Below, piece after piece: positions 36,610 to 47,604 of a stretch of DNA of 64,000 bases. The notes under the pieces were generated by a model. That model worked only from the letters and a program-made list of their open reading frames with translations, was not told the origin of the DNA and made no database searches. The stretch covers positions 32,244,721-32,308,720 of the forward strand of contig CM030708.1 of NCBI GenBank assembly GCA_017979445.1. The letters run 5' to 3'. This stretch comes from Akebia trifoliata (taxonomy: Eukaryota; Streptophyta; Magnoliopsida; Ranunculales; Lardizabalaceae). The translations under genes were made by a program, and so were the position numbers. The stretch's first letter is position 1. Each line of letters starts with the position of its first letter.

Positions 36610-38916
36610 ATGGCGTCGAAAACAAAGCTCTCTTTGTTGCTGATACTCCTATGCATCTCCGTCTTGTCTACAACCTTAACTCTCTCTGAAGAGAGTGGAA
36701 AAGGTGAATGCTCACAAGATCCACAACAAAAGTATCAACAATGCAAGCTTAGTTGTCAACAGTTGGGCAAGAAAGAGAAGAGAAAGTGCGAGCATATCTG
36801 TAAAGAAAAACTCAAAGAACAACAACAAAAACAGCTCAAACAATGCAAACAAGCGTGCCAACAAAAAGAGGTAGACGAGAAGAAGCAACAACAGTGTGGA
36901 AAAAACACGATGAAGAAAGCGAGGAGCAGAAAAGGCAACAAGAAGAAGAAGAGAACAATCCTTTCTTCTTCAACGAAGAAAGTTTTAGAGATCAATTCAA
37001 GACCAATGAAGGGTTTGCTAGGATTTTGCAGACGTTTATGGATCAAAAATTAGATCTTCTTCGTGGGGTTGACAACTATTGCTTGGCTTACCTGGAAGCA
37101 AACCCTAACACCTTCATTCTCCCCAAACATTGGGACGCTGAAGCTGTTATCTTGGTTCTTAAGGGTATGTTGGCTAATTTATCAAACTTGGACCAAAAAT
37201 TAAATTGTTTTTTACTAAAACAGTGCACTGTTCAAATTAATTTTGAAAACGGTAATTTACTGTTTTTGAAAACAATTTTTTTTTTGGTAAAACAATAAAA
37301 TGAACATTATTTATTAATTTTTTCTTTATAATTTTCGTATCCACAATATTTTTTTAAATTACTTAATTACTAAATTACAGTTATACTCTCCTATCCTTAT
37401 CCTATAAAAGAGTTGGGTTTTGATAAAGAGTAAAATAGTGATAAAGTAGAAGAAAGAGGAAAAGGGCATTTTGGCATATATCAAAATGTAGAAATTACCG
37501 TTCTTTTTATTTTTTTATCATTTTGATAAAGAAAAATTTATTTTCAAAAATGATAAATTATCATTTTCGAAATTAATTTGAATAATGCACGGTTTGGGGA
37601 CTTTTTAATTTTCGTGCTCCATATTGACATTTTCTCTTATTGTGACTAGATTCCAAATCACGCACGAAAATCGATTATTGAAATTAATCTCTTCTAACAC
37701 TAAAGTAATTAATTCCAACAACTAACAACCCCAAGAAATGTGTTGTAAAACAAATACAAGTAACAACAAAGAGAATAGAGAAATTAACACAACCACAACA
37801 TAAGATATATGTAGTTCACCCACAATGGGGTTACATCTATGGGCAACTCGATAAGTAGAAATTTACTACTTAAAGAAGAAATTACAAGTATGGATATTTA
37901 TGTTTACCTCCAAATCTCCGGTAAAATCCACCAAATCTCTACACTCAACTCTAATAAGAATCTAAACAAAAAATTGATCTCACTCCTATTGTCATAAACT
38001 TGACTGCAATGTGAAGATCACCTTTGAGAACCTTGAGCATTTATATTTTATAAGAGAAGAAAAATACATACATAACGACTCAATGTTTCCTCACACTTTT
38101 TAACAAAGAGAAAACTTTTTTTTATACATAACAACTATCATTTAGGAATCCCTTTTGTTTCTCATAAACTAATGAAATGACATTATCCAAAATATCATTG
38201 GACAAAATCCATTAATCTTAAGAAACAAAAGAATTGTGATTTTATATCTCCTAACTCAATAGTTCCTTACTACATGTATTCTTCTTGTTATAAAAAAAAT
38301 CACAACTATTGAAATATTTGACATTTTGGTTTAATGTTTGAAGGAATTAGAACAATCACATTAGTGGATCAAAATAACAAGGAGTCGTGCATTATTAAAG
38401 GTGGACAAGTCATTAGGGTTCCTGCAGGAACTGTGGTTTACCATAGCAATGATAATAAGGAGAAGCTCGAAGTTGTAACCCCTTTTCAAGCCCATCTCTG
38501 TGCCATCAGAATTCGAGGTGATTAAATATAAAAGATTAATTCATTGTTGATTTTTTTTACTTTACCCCTTCATTTATTTATGTTAGTATATGTACCTCCT
38601 TAAACTAAATTAATAACTGTTGTGTGTTAAAAGGAGTTCTTTGGTGCCGGTGGTCCAAGGTTGTTTTATGGGAGTTTCGGCGAAGATATCATCCAGGCTG
38701 CCTTCAATGTATTTTCATCTATTTAACTTCTTTACAATCTTATTTCTGTTTGTTATAATTTCGATCCCTATTGTATTTGGTGTTGAATCAATAATTTTGA
38801 TATCTTATTACCTTTTTTTTTTTTTGGTTATTAATTTTAATGTGAATATTTCAGATTGATATGAAGGATGCAGAGAGGTTGTTTAAACAACATGGCGAGG
38901 GAGAAATCGTAAAGGC

Positions 38917-39208
38917 CAAAGAACCCCATGCACCTAACTCATCCTCACAAAATCGGCTTGTAAGGTAAAGATTGCCCTAGGTTTATATATAACCCAAGGT
39001 CATGATACGCAGGTGATGTGAGACTATCACTCATACTCCCCCTCACAGGTAATGTGTCTCCTACATCCCTGTGGCTACCTGCTCTCATTCCAAGTAGAAG
39101 CCCATGGGCCTAACTCATCGTCATAAAACCAACTTGTAAAGTGAGGATTGCTGCAAGTTTATATATAACCCAAGACTAGGATACCGCGATGTAGGACTAT
39201 CGCTCACA
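38917..39208 (-). mobile_element. TRIM retroelement inserted in exon 4 of the vicilin pseudogene
   Basis: Two LTR-like repeats (about 38917-39035 and 39093-39208) match the 7000-7294 element: GAAGCCCATGGGCCTAACTC, CAAGTTTATATATAACCCAAG and GACTATCGCTCACA blocks. The polypurine tract (CTCCCCCTC on this strand) is intact; the primer-binding site is degenerate. No 5-bp duplication is recognisable; the left edge is eroded. Confidence 0.8.
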
Positions 39209-39284
39209 TATATAAACTCATAAGACTATTGTAATTAAAATTCGACACACTACATTCGTTGGACATTGTGCTCAACACTGTGTT

Positions 39285-39385
39285 GATGTGGCAATGCATA
39301 GTGAACCATAGATTTCTTTCCTCGAGATACAAGTTAATAAATCAACGGTTCTCTATACACTGCCATTTTAACAGAGTCTACCTAA
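39285..39385. mobile_element. Short palindromic MITE (GTTGATGTGGCAATGCATAG family)
   Basis: Left GATGTGGCAATGCATAGTG and right CTCTATACACTGCCATTTTAAC are inverted, with ACCATAGATTTCTTTCCTCG in the middle mirrored by ATCAACGGTTC. A disrupted relative flanks the repeat at 44259-44732. Confidence 0.5.
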
Positions 39386-39414
39386 GACAGTCCCATCATT
39401 TTCCAATTCCATAA

Positions 39415-39493
39415 GAAAGCTACTATTGTTATACCAATTCCTATAGAAACGACCAAAGAATTGCACAAGTTGGTGTGGCAATAGCAACCCTCT
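39415..39493. mobile_element. Short MITE of the CTATTGCCACACC family
   Basis: Ends AGAAAGCTACTATTGTTATACC and GGTGTGGCAATAGCAACCCT; about 80 bp. Confidence 0.6.
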
Positions 39494-39598
39494 TCAATAA
39501 TCGGATACCCATTAGCCTTAAATATATATATATCATGGAAAATCACCAATTAATTAATACCTAGTGTAATTAAAAAGAAACTAAGGCTTACTATATAC

Positions 39599-39702
39599 CT
39601 TGCTGATGTTGACGTGGGATAGAGAAATATCAAGATCTTGGAGTTGCTTGTAATCATTTTCATCAACATCAAATAGTTGCCCATATTCGTTGGAGTATGT
39701 GG
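39599..39702 (-). pseudogene. Inverted piece of vicilin exon 4 inside the pseudogene
   Basis: These 104 bp match the 3' part of exon 4 of the intact vicilin, in the same plus-strand orientation as in that minus-strand gene, so they are reversed relative to the other exons of the pseudogene. The flanking intron 4 sequence on the left (back to about 39500) is inverted too. Right of 39703 the sequence returns to normal orientation, matching the end of intron 4. Confidence 0.85.
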
Positions 39703-40385
39703 CATATAACATAAAGAAATCAAAGTTAAATTCAAAACATTATTAACTAATGTAATTTTTAACCAAATAACATGATCTCACAAAGTATGGTAAATTAATT
39801 AATCTAAATGTAACTAATTAATTAACAGGCACCTGTATACAATACAGAATCGATAAAGATTATATTTGTGGCAAATGGAAGTGAACGTTATGAGATGATA
39901 TGCCCACACCTCTCAAGACAAAGTCAGACCAGCCCGAGACATGGAAAAAAAAGGGGAAGAAGAAGAAGAAAAACGCTATAAGAGGGTGAGTGTGAATCTA
40001 AGATGAAGAACAGCGTATGTAGTACTAGCAGATTATGCATTCACTGTCCTTGCCTTTGAGAAGGAGAATTTGCATTTAGTTGTATTTGGTATCAATGCCA
40101 AGTAGAACCAAAGAGTCTTCCTAGCAGGTAATTAATTAAGAATCTCCTCTTAATTAATTCTTTTAAAATAAATTAACAAACAAGATTGATTAATTAATTA
40201 ATTGTGGTGGTGTTTGAGTTTGAAGTTGTGTTTTGAAGGGAAAAAGAACTAGATGAAGAATCTAGATGGAGAAGCAAAAAAACTGTCATTTAGCATCCCA
40301 GCTGAAGAGGTGGATCAGCTCTTGGAGAAGCAAGACTTGGCTCACTTCCTCCCTGAGCCTTCCCTACGCCAGCAAGGGCTAAGGG

Positions 40386-40603
40386 CAGGGGCGGAGCTAG
40401 TAAGGAGCTGGTGGGGGCAATTGCCCCCACAGAACTTTGAGACACCCCTATGTTTTTAACTAATTACATGCCCCCTTTGTCTCCACTCCCTCACCTCTCT
40501 CCCCATTTGCCCCCACACCCTCATCTCCCTCCATTCAAGTTCTTCAACTATACAACTAATCATAGCTTGCCCCCACTAAAAGAAAATCCTGGCTCCGCCC
40601 CTG
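40386..40603. mobile_element. hAT-type MITE in the last exon of the vicilin pseudogene, 218 bp
   Basis: Inverted ends CAGGGGCGGAGCTAG and CTGGCTCCGCCCCTG. Flanking 8-bp duplication GCTAAGGG (40378-40385) / GCCAAGGG (40604-40611), one mismatch. The CAGGGG terminus and 8-bp duplication are hAT features. Removing it rejoins a vicilin C-terminus frame around QQGLRA. Confidence 0.85.
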
Positions 40604-40640
40604 GCCAAGGGCGATGCCAACTTCTAGATGCTCTCTTTTT

Positions 40641-42778
40641 TACCATCTTCTCCATATCTAATTCCTACCTTACAAGGCTTCATGCATAAGTAGACATTAA
40701 TAATAATTCATTTGAAACAGAACAAAAGCAAGTCAAAGATGAGTTGAAAGTCAGATTATTTGAACACAAATGCTGGGTAATATAAATATAAATATAAAAA
40801 AAAAAAAAAAAATCTATGTAACTCTAACTGGGTCAATAAGATTTGAACATTTGAGGCATGGAGAGGGCCTCTATTGTAAAAATTCGACTTTCATGGCCTT
40901 GCCATTGCTTGATGTGTTTTTTTTTTTGTTGAAACAGGGTTATAGCAGACCTAGACCAGCTACAATCAAAGAATTGGGACACTATAGGCTTCCTGAAAAA
41001 TAACAGAGACAAGGTCACTAGAGAGCAATTCACAATCTAATTTTGTACAACCTATACTATTCTGGTACGAAGCAAGCATGTGGGCAGTCCTGTTGGTCTG
41101 TCTAAAGACGTGAGAGGACACTTCACTGAATCTATCTTAAGCTATAAACGAATAATTTTATTTTTCAGTAACCATTCATTTAAATTACGGACAATCAATA
41201 GCAACATGATTCTTGCATTAAATCTATGGCAGTTATTATGAGGTCAAAACAAAAAATGAGTTGTGAGCTTATGCAGTTTAATGAAACAAATGCTGAGAAT
41301 ATCATCTAATATGACAAATACATGATGGCATTTAAGTACCAATAAAATGCTTAGGTTGAAAGACAAATGTTTTTTTATTTTTATTTTTGGATATGCAAAG
41401 ACAAATGCTTTTGAGAGAAGTAAAAGATAAACAGTGATGCAAATATCAATGTGATCAATGAAACATATAATATTCAGATATTTATAAAAATGTGATCAAC
41501 TTCTGATGAATTTACGATTCCGATTCACTGTTCATTTTAATTACCAAAGCATGAATGGGCAACAAATTCAACAGTTTTAAAGTGACAATTTCTCTTTTAA
41601 CCTGCGAAATTATCACTTTAAGCCTGCTAAATAGTCACTTTAAAACCTTCAAATTCGTTGCCCATTCACGTTTCGGTAATTAAAATGAATAGTAGTCAGA
41701 ATAAAAAATTCAAGAAAAGTTGATCACGAAATTATAATTTACCCTATAACATTTAACCAATCTGGGCTCAGTGGATGAACTTTAAGCATCAATAAATATC
41801 AAGTTTGGACCGGTCCAAGTGTGTTTATCTTTGGACCAGTCCAAGGTAATTTGAATTGGACTTGTAACTCATGTGTATCGCGACTTTGTGGTACTTTGAA
41901 AAGGGGTTTGTTTTTCTTTTTGTAACAAGGTTTTTTCAAGAAGAGACTAGAGAAATCATATATGAGAAGTTGAAAGGTTTGGGAAAATTTAACGTTTGAT
42001 GACAATTTGATGGAAGGGGGGTAAGTGAACGGTCAACCCGTTAGGTAACTATAAGGGAGGTAAGTATAATTATCAAAACATTAAGGCTTTACACCAAATT
42101 ACAGGGGGGTCAAAGTGTAATTTACCCTTTAAAATATTAATTAGAATAATAATTTTTTTTGACTCTATCCTCTATTCCCCTCTACTCTCCCAACGTGGCA
42201 TGTAATAGAATCATAGATTTTCTTCTTTGAGATACACAACTACACATGTTTACGGGGATGTGCAAATCTGCATCCCAAGAAAAGTAAACCTACGGTTCAA
42301 GCACATGCCACATTGGGAGAGTATGTCAGAAGTAGGGAGTCAGAAAATCACGACTCTATTAAATAAAGGGTGATTTTAAAAACTACATAGTAAAAATGAT
42401 ATATTATAATTTTGAAAAATAATCGATAAGATTAGGGATGTGAGATTGCAATTTTCTTTATTTTTTATAAAAATAATTCTAATTATATTAAATTTTAAAT
42501 ATAAAAGTGGGGGCAATTATGATCACTCAAATTTGGTGCCGAGTACTCAAAAAAAAAAAAAAAAATAGGACATAGGCCCTCAAAAAAAAAAAAAAATTAT
42601 ATAGGCAACAGATAATTAGAATTATTATTAATTTGTGCCTATTAATAAGATCTTACATGGTTAAACCAAAATTGGCATTTCTAAATTACAACATTTTGAA
42701 AGACATAAAATAGGTCTGTCGCGGTACACTTTATTCCATCTTCTTAGTGTCGATATTGCAACGATGAGTCTTTTTTTC
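40641..42778. other. Intergenic DNA with repeats, no gene seen
   Basis: Poly-A runs at about 40796-40812 and 42549-42594. A mirrored pair around 41590-41690 (TTTAAAGTGACAATTTC / GTCACTTTAAAACC, ATTACCAAAGCATGAATGGGC / CCCATTCACGTTTCGGTAAT) is a diverged hairpin element. Confidence 0.5.
42180..42355. mobile_element. Palindromic MITE (CTCTCCCAACGTGGCAT family)
   Basis: Left arm TACTCTCCCAACGTGGCATG, right arm CATGCCACATTGGGAGAGTA, with a GATACACAAC / CATCCCAAGAAAAG core. A second copy lies at 60107-60295 with similar arms and the same GACTC...GATTTTC ends. Confidence 0.7.
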
Positions 42779-43286
42779 CTAATGCGTCGCAGCTTCCAGC
42801 TTAGCTGCACACACAAAATAGAGATCAATAATTTAAAATAATCCCGTTAAGTAATTCTCAAATTCAAAAATGCAAATTCTTTACTCTATATAAATTTTTA
42901 ATGAGATTAAAAAATATATGAACTGAGGAGATTTTTTTCAAAAGATCCAATAGGTCCAACAACGGATATTTCATTGAATATGAACCGTTTGATCGTAAGA
43001 CATGATCATTTATAAGACTGATCATGATATTATACAATGGACCACCAAATCGAATGATTGACAAAATCACCCTAAATAAGTACTTACCAGCGGCCTCTTT
43101 GGCCGCACATTCGCCATCACACTTGACTTCACAGAAGGTATTGCCGTTACCATCGGTTTTACATTCATCGTTGCAATTATTGAAACAAGACTTGAAATGT
43201 TCAGCGAAGTCGTCTGCCTCCGACTGCACCACGGTTGCCAGGACCACAATGCAGATCACAAACAATGCAACAATCTTCTTTGCCAT
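42779..43286 (-). CDS. Ole e 6-like small secreted cysteine-rich protein
   Basis: Exons: 43286-43088 and 42804-42779 (199 + 26 nt; 74 aa). Exon 2 encodes only the last eight residues (AKLEAATH). Residues 1 to about 24 are a signal peptide (MAKKIVALFVICIVVLATVV). The mature part has six cysteines as CX3CX3C-X9-CX3CX3C (CFNNCNDEC, then FCEVKCDGEC), the fold of the olive pollen protein Ole e 6: two helices pinned by three disulfides. The family's biochemical role is not established; members are secreted and many are pollen- or tissue-enriched. A (CT)n-rich leader precedes the ATG. The start is the only ATG giving the signal peptide. Reading through the intron would add an unrelated tail, so the two-exon model is preferred. 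Confidence 0.87.
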
Positions 43287-43796
43287 CTCTCTCTCTCTCT
43301 TCTCCTCTCTTTGATGGAGAGAAAAGGGAATTAAGAGGGTATTTATAGGCCATGGATGGCTAATATTGGGTAACTAACATGTAAAAATAAGGTTAGATTG
43401 ATAATTGGGTTAAACCAAATAACCAACTTGGTCTAAGTGGGTATGAGAGAAACAAGGAAGAAACGGTCTTACTTCAAATTTGCCTAACACTTGGAAGTTG
43501 GAACCAATGTCCTAATTTCCTCAAGGGACTGTGGTCCACAATGGTTGTCAAATGCGGCAGCTGAGATGGCAGGATCAGATGGATCCACTAGTTGAATGAT
43601 TTCGACTTTGATTTGATTACACAGGTGTCTCAAATTAGGATTGTCAACTTAATGACCTTTTTTTTCTTTTTTTTTTTGAGTATTAAAATTTTGCATCATT
43701 TCTTTTATAATAAAAATGTCTGAGGCCAACCCAGTACTAGACAAAATTATTTAATAGGAAGACTTCTTTATAAATGGACTCTAAACTGTCTTCAAT

Positions 43797-44165
43797 GGGA
43801 AATGTTCAACACCAAATATTTTGGCAAAACATTTTTCAAAATATGGGTTAGAAGTTTTGGAATGGGCTAATTTTTTGTGAGGATGATCTCTACGGTGAGA
43901 AGATCATCATCACCAAAAATCAGCCTATTCCAAAACTTATAACCCCATCAAAAATGGTTTACAAAAAATGGACGGTCCACGATTTTTCAACTTGTAAACA
44001 TGGGGCTAGAAATTTTGGAATGGGCTGATTTTTGGTGAGGATGATCTCCTCACCGTAGAGATCATCCTCACCAAAAATCTGCCTATTCCAAAACTTCTAA
44101 CCCATGTAGGACAAAAATGGTTGGCTAAAATGTTGGCCAAAATGTTTGGTGTTGAATGGGACTCG
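43797..44165. mobile_element. Double-hairpin MITE
   Basis: Two consecutive palindromes of about 90-100 bp (43850-43945 and 44010-44105), each an inverted pair of GGGTTAGAAGTTTTGGAATG...GTGAGGATGATCTC, are separated by a spacer with GGACGGTCCACG. Outer ends CAACACCAAA / TTTGGTGTTG enclose both. It is related to the 62365-63819 cluster. Confidence 0.75.
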
Positions 44166-44258
44166 TGTTCAACATTGAGATGATGTAGTGGTGCATAGAG
44201 AATAGTAGAATTTTTTATTTGTATCTTAAGGAAAGAAATTTATGATCATCTGTGCACT

Positions 44259-44732
44259 ATGGTTTTTAAATTCGGTATTACATCTCGTCTCGTTCAGCTC
44301 TGATACTGAGTTGACTCGGATGATACGTCTCGTCTCGTTCGACATTGAGACAATGATTTTTAATCATTTAAAAAGTCTGAAAAAATTCAGAAATAATTTT
44401 TATAAAAAAATGAATCCAAAAATATATTTAAAAAAAAAAATCGATTTGGGAGTGAAAGAATTGAGGGTTGAGGCTTTAACTTGTTTGTATCAATTAACTC
44501 AGACGAGATTTTCAAAATTTCGTCCAATATGTCTCTTTTAACTCGCGAGTTAAACTATTACTGCGCTGTCTCGTTTGTATCACCCGAGATAATTGAAAAT
44601 ATCGTCCTAGACGACTCGCTTATCTCACGATATGTGGTCATCTCATAACACTTTGTGAGTTGGTTTCGTTGGACTCCGATATTGAGTTAACCTGAACGAT
44701 ACGTCTCGGTCTCGGACGAGTTTAAAAACCAT
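44259..44732. mobile_element. Foldback-type element nested in another MITE
   Basis: Ends ATGGTTTTTAAATTCGG and GAGTTTAAAAACCAT. Flanks CTGTGCACT and CTATGCACT form an approximate 9-bp duplication. The surrounding sequence (GATGTAGTGGTGCATAGAG left, CTATGCACTGCCATGCCAG right) is a split copy of the MITE seen whole at 39285-39385. Confidence 0.6.
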
Positions 44733-45646
44733 GCTATGCACTGCCATGCCAGTTCAGTGTTGAGCATAGTGTCAAACGAAGGCAGTGTAGGATGGGACCG
44801 ACTCTTTCTTTGGGGATACACAAGAGAAAAGATCTATATATGTGTCAATTTATCATTTGTCTTTCTTTATAAACATCCCTGATTTTATCGTAGTACTTTA
44901 ATAGCCTAGTTAGTAAAAAAAAATTCTTAATTCCCCTTCGACCCCTTTCAATTGGTGAGATTAATGATTCAAATCATTGAGATCCAAGTTTGTTCAAATT
45001 GTTGGGATTGAACTTTCACAACTATCGAGATCATTGATGATTTAATTTCAACACGAATCATTTAAATCAAAGATTCAAATTGTCAAATTGACCTTGTTAC
45101 AATCGTTGATTTCAACATTTCAATTAAAACAAGAAAGTGAGAATTACAAGGTGTTTCACTATTATCTTTTATTTCAAGTTTCCTACATGAGCATTATACA
45201 TTTGCCTGACACTTGGAACTTTGAGTTAGACCCCAAATTTATCATAATATCAAAGTGGGTCTTTCTCCCCTCCAAATCACTTAATATGTATCTTCACATG
45301 CTTTGGCCTAGTCCGGCCCACATGTGCAAGGTGTATTGATTTTAGCCCCGCATCAGATACTCATTGCTTTGTCTCTCTCCTTATAAGCTCTTGAGACTCT
45401 CCACTCATTACCAATTGATTTTGAGTTGAACCCCCAAATTTATCATACTGTAATCTAGTTATTATTATAAATCAAACTGTCTAATGATCTTACAACGACC
45501 ATTAACTAAATTTGATAACTAATTAAGAGTGTAGATTCATACAGATAAATAAATGTAAGACAATAATTAGAAGTGTTTGATTTTCGTTATATTCAACTGG
45601 TGGTTTTCGATTCAAAATTAAAAACAAAGTTAAATTAAATGATTTC

Positions 45647-45961
45647 TATTAAGGTCTGTGGACATAACTCAACCTTACAAAACTGACTTTTAAGGTTAGG
45701 ATTGTCATTACCTTAAATATTATACAAATCAAACATCCAAGACTGACATGAGACAATTGTTATAACACCCTCCCTCACGTCGACCACCAGCTTGAAAAAT
45801 GCTTTCGCACGTCCATAAACAATGATCCAGCTCTGATACCATATAAAGGTCCAAGCTTAATTCAATTTTACAAAATCATTTTATTAAGGTGCAGGTTCCC
45901 ATCACCTCAGATAATGTGCAAATTGAGCGTTCGAGATAGATGTGGGACTATTGTTCTAACA
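45647..45961 (-). mobile_element. Complete TRIM of a second family, 315 bp
   Basis: LTRs of 120 bp at 45647-45766 and 45842-45961. On the minus strand: TGTTAGAACAATAGTCCCAC (LTR start), then a perfect primer-binding site TGGTATCAGAGC (45841-45830) for initiator-Met tRNA, a 75-bp interior, polypurine tract GAGGGAGGGTG (about 45776-45766), and the second LTR starting TGTTATAACAATTG. A perfect 5-bp duplication ATTTC flanks it (45642-45646, 45962-45966). No coding capacity. Confidence 0.9.
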
Positions 45962-46747
45962 ATTTCTAACCTCTGATGAGATGTAATACACGATCAAATG
46001 TATGAAAAAGAAGGAAGAGAAAAACACAATTTTTTTTTTTTTTTAATTTGTCAATATAGATTTTTTAGATCAAGACTCCCTTATTTCAACTTATGTTTAA
46101 TGATCGGCACTTAAAAGGTTAAAAGTTAATCTTGTAATGGATTGAAAATGTCATGTGTAAAGCGGAAAAATATACCTTTTTATGTCATTCAAACAAAAAA
46201 AATATATATAATTTTGAATTTTAGAATTTTTAAAGTAATTGGGATATTTAATAATTTGACTCGATGGAGAAACCGAGTCAATCGAGTTCATATTTGGAAA
46301 CACGTGCTATAAATGTGATCGTCCTTCTTCCATTAATTTTACATGATTTTCAATGTACTTCTCAAGTATGTCGGGTGGCCCCACACCTTCATTCCTTCGC
46401 ATCATTCCGGATACAGGTCAAAAACTTTGAAGCAGACCAGCTGCTTCAAAATTTGAAGAAACCATCTCCATTAGATTACACGTTGCATTGCAAAATGGTA
46501 TTTCAAAGGGTTAAAATAAATTAAAAATCCACGTGTCGTATAACGAGAAGGGTTTCTTCAAAATTTTAAAGAGACTGGTGGCTTCAAAGTCGGGCTCCAA
46601 TTAAGCATACGCCTCCGGAACGGTTTCGGTGGATATTGGAGATACTCTTTGTTTCCACATATTCCTTGACCATGGTCAAGTGACTATGGGTTTTGAACTA
46701 AATATTTTAAAAATCAAATGGTCATTTGTTAAATTGGTAGGGTGATG

Positions 46748-47231
46748 TAGGGGTGTCAATAGATTGTCCAAAATTCGAATCTGATTCGAATTCGAAATCG
46801 AAATTCGGATATTATCCAAAAATTTTGGATATTGGATTCGAATTCGGATAGTTTTATATACTTGAATCCTTATCGGATATAGATTCGAATATTAACATTT
46901 CGAATTTAATAAAATTCGATTCGAAATAATATATAATATATATTATTTTATTTGATTTATTTTTTTATATAAATAATATATATTATATTATTTTTATTTA
47001 TTTGTTATATACATAGTATAATATATAATAGATTTTTTAAATAATAAAAAATCAATTGGATAAAGAAAATTTTTGTTTTTTTGTTTAATATGCAAATTAT
47101 TTGAATTCCAATTAGATATTATCTGATATAAGATATGATAACTGGATTCGAATTTGGATATTAGATAAAAATTTTGGATTCGAATTCGGATATTGCTGTA
47201 TCCGAATCGATAAACATCGTTGATAGCCCTA
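46748..47231. mobile_element. hAT-type AT-rich element, 484 bp
   Basis: Ends TAGGGGTGTCAATAG and GTTGATAGCCCTA, flanking GGGTGATG / AGGTGATG (8 bp, one mismatch). The interior repeats ATTCGAATTCGGATATT in both orientations, giving strong self-complementarity. Confidence 0.7.
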
Positions 47232-47451
47232 AGGTGATGGTCAAAATATGATTTAATTTGGTTGGACTAACTTATATTTATAAAAAATACTCGTAAATAT
47301 ATACATTTTCCTAAATTATCTTCATCAATATTAATAAATAAAAAATCACAAAAATCAGGGATTCACTAACAAAATCAATTTATTATCAAATCTGATTAGT
47401 CTTGGTTGAATCATAACTATGGTCCAATTTTCAAAGAGTCGATCTAGAGTG

Positions 47452-47604
47452 ACCTCAAGTTTGTACCTCATATCACACATTTTGAAGTGAAAGTGTGTAG
47501 GAACCATAGATGCTTTTTGAATTGAATCTTGATGAAAAGTATCTATGGTTCCTACACGCTTTCACGTCAAGATATGCAATATGAGGTACAACCTAGTGTT
47601 AAAT
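47452..47604. mobile_element. Palindromic MITE (TGACCTCAAG family)
   Basis: Arms GTTTGTACCTCATATCACAC and GCAATATGAGGTACAACC, plus a central GTGTAGGAACCATAGATGC / TATCTATGGTTCCTACACG. Relatives at 20478-20588 and 61116-61268. Confidence 0.7.

Larger units (their letters stand above)
36610..40640 (+). pseudogene. Vicilin pseudogene, divergent partner of the intact vicilin
   Basis: Remnant exons: 36610-37164 (signal peptide, CX3C pairs CKLSC, CEHIC, CKQAC, cupin start), 38344-38517, 38634-38708, 38855 to about 38920 (exon 4 start), inverted exon 4 piece 39599-39702, 39829-40127, and about 40239-40640. Breaks: a frameshift in exon 1 near 36900 just after the CX3C region (1-bp loss or 2-bp gain); an extra C in the exon 2 run near 38480; an in-frame 6-bp loss in exon 3; exon 4 cut by a TRIM with about 36 codons missing and its 3' part inverted; exon 5 missing its first 12 bp and with further frame breaks; exon 6 split by a hAT-type MITE at 40386. 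The splice sites are largely still recognisable. It cannot make a full vicilin. It lies head-to-head with the intact gene, 3.6 kb between the starts, so it arose from an inverted duplication. Confidence 0.9.

Noticed and set aside
42779..43286. Single-exon 140-codon version of the Ole e 6-like protein
   Set aside because: It reads through a GTAAGTA donor into AT-rich intron; the spliced form gives a normal family-length C-terminus.
46780..47200. Possible origin or matrix-attachment region because of extreme AT content
   Set aside because: It is explained by a hAT-type element with inverted ends and an 8-bp flanking duplication.
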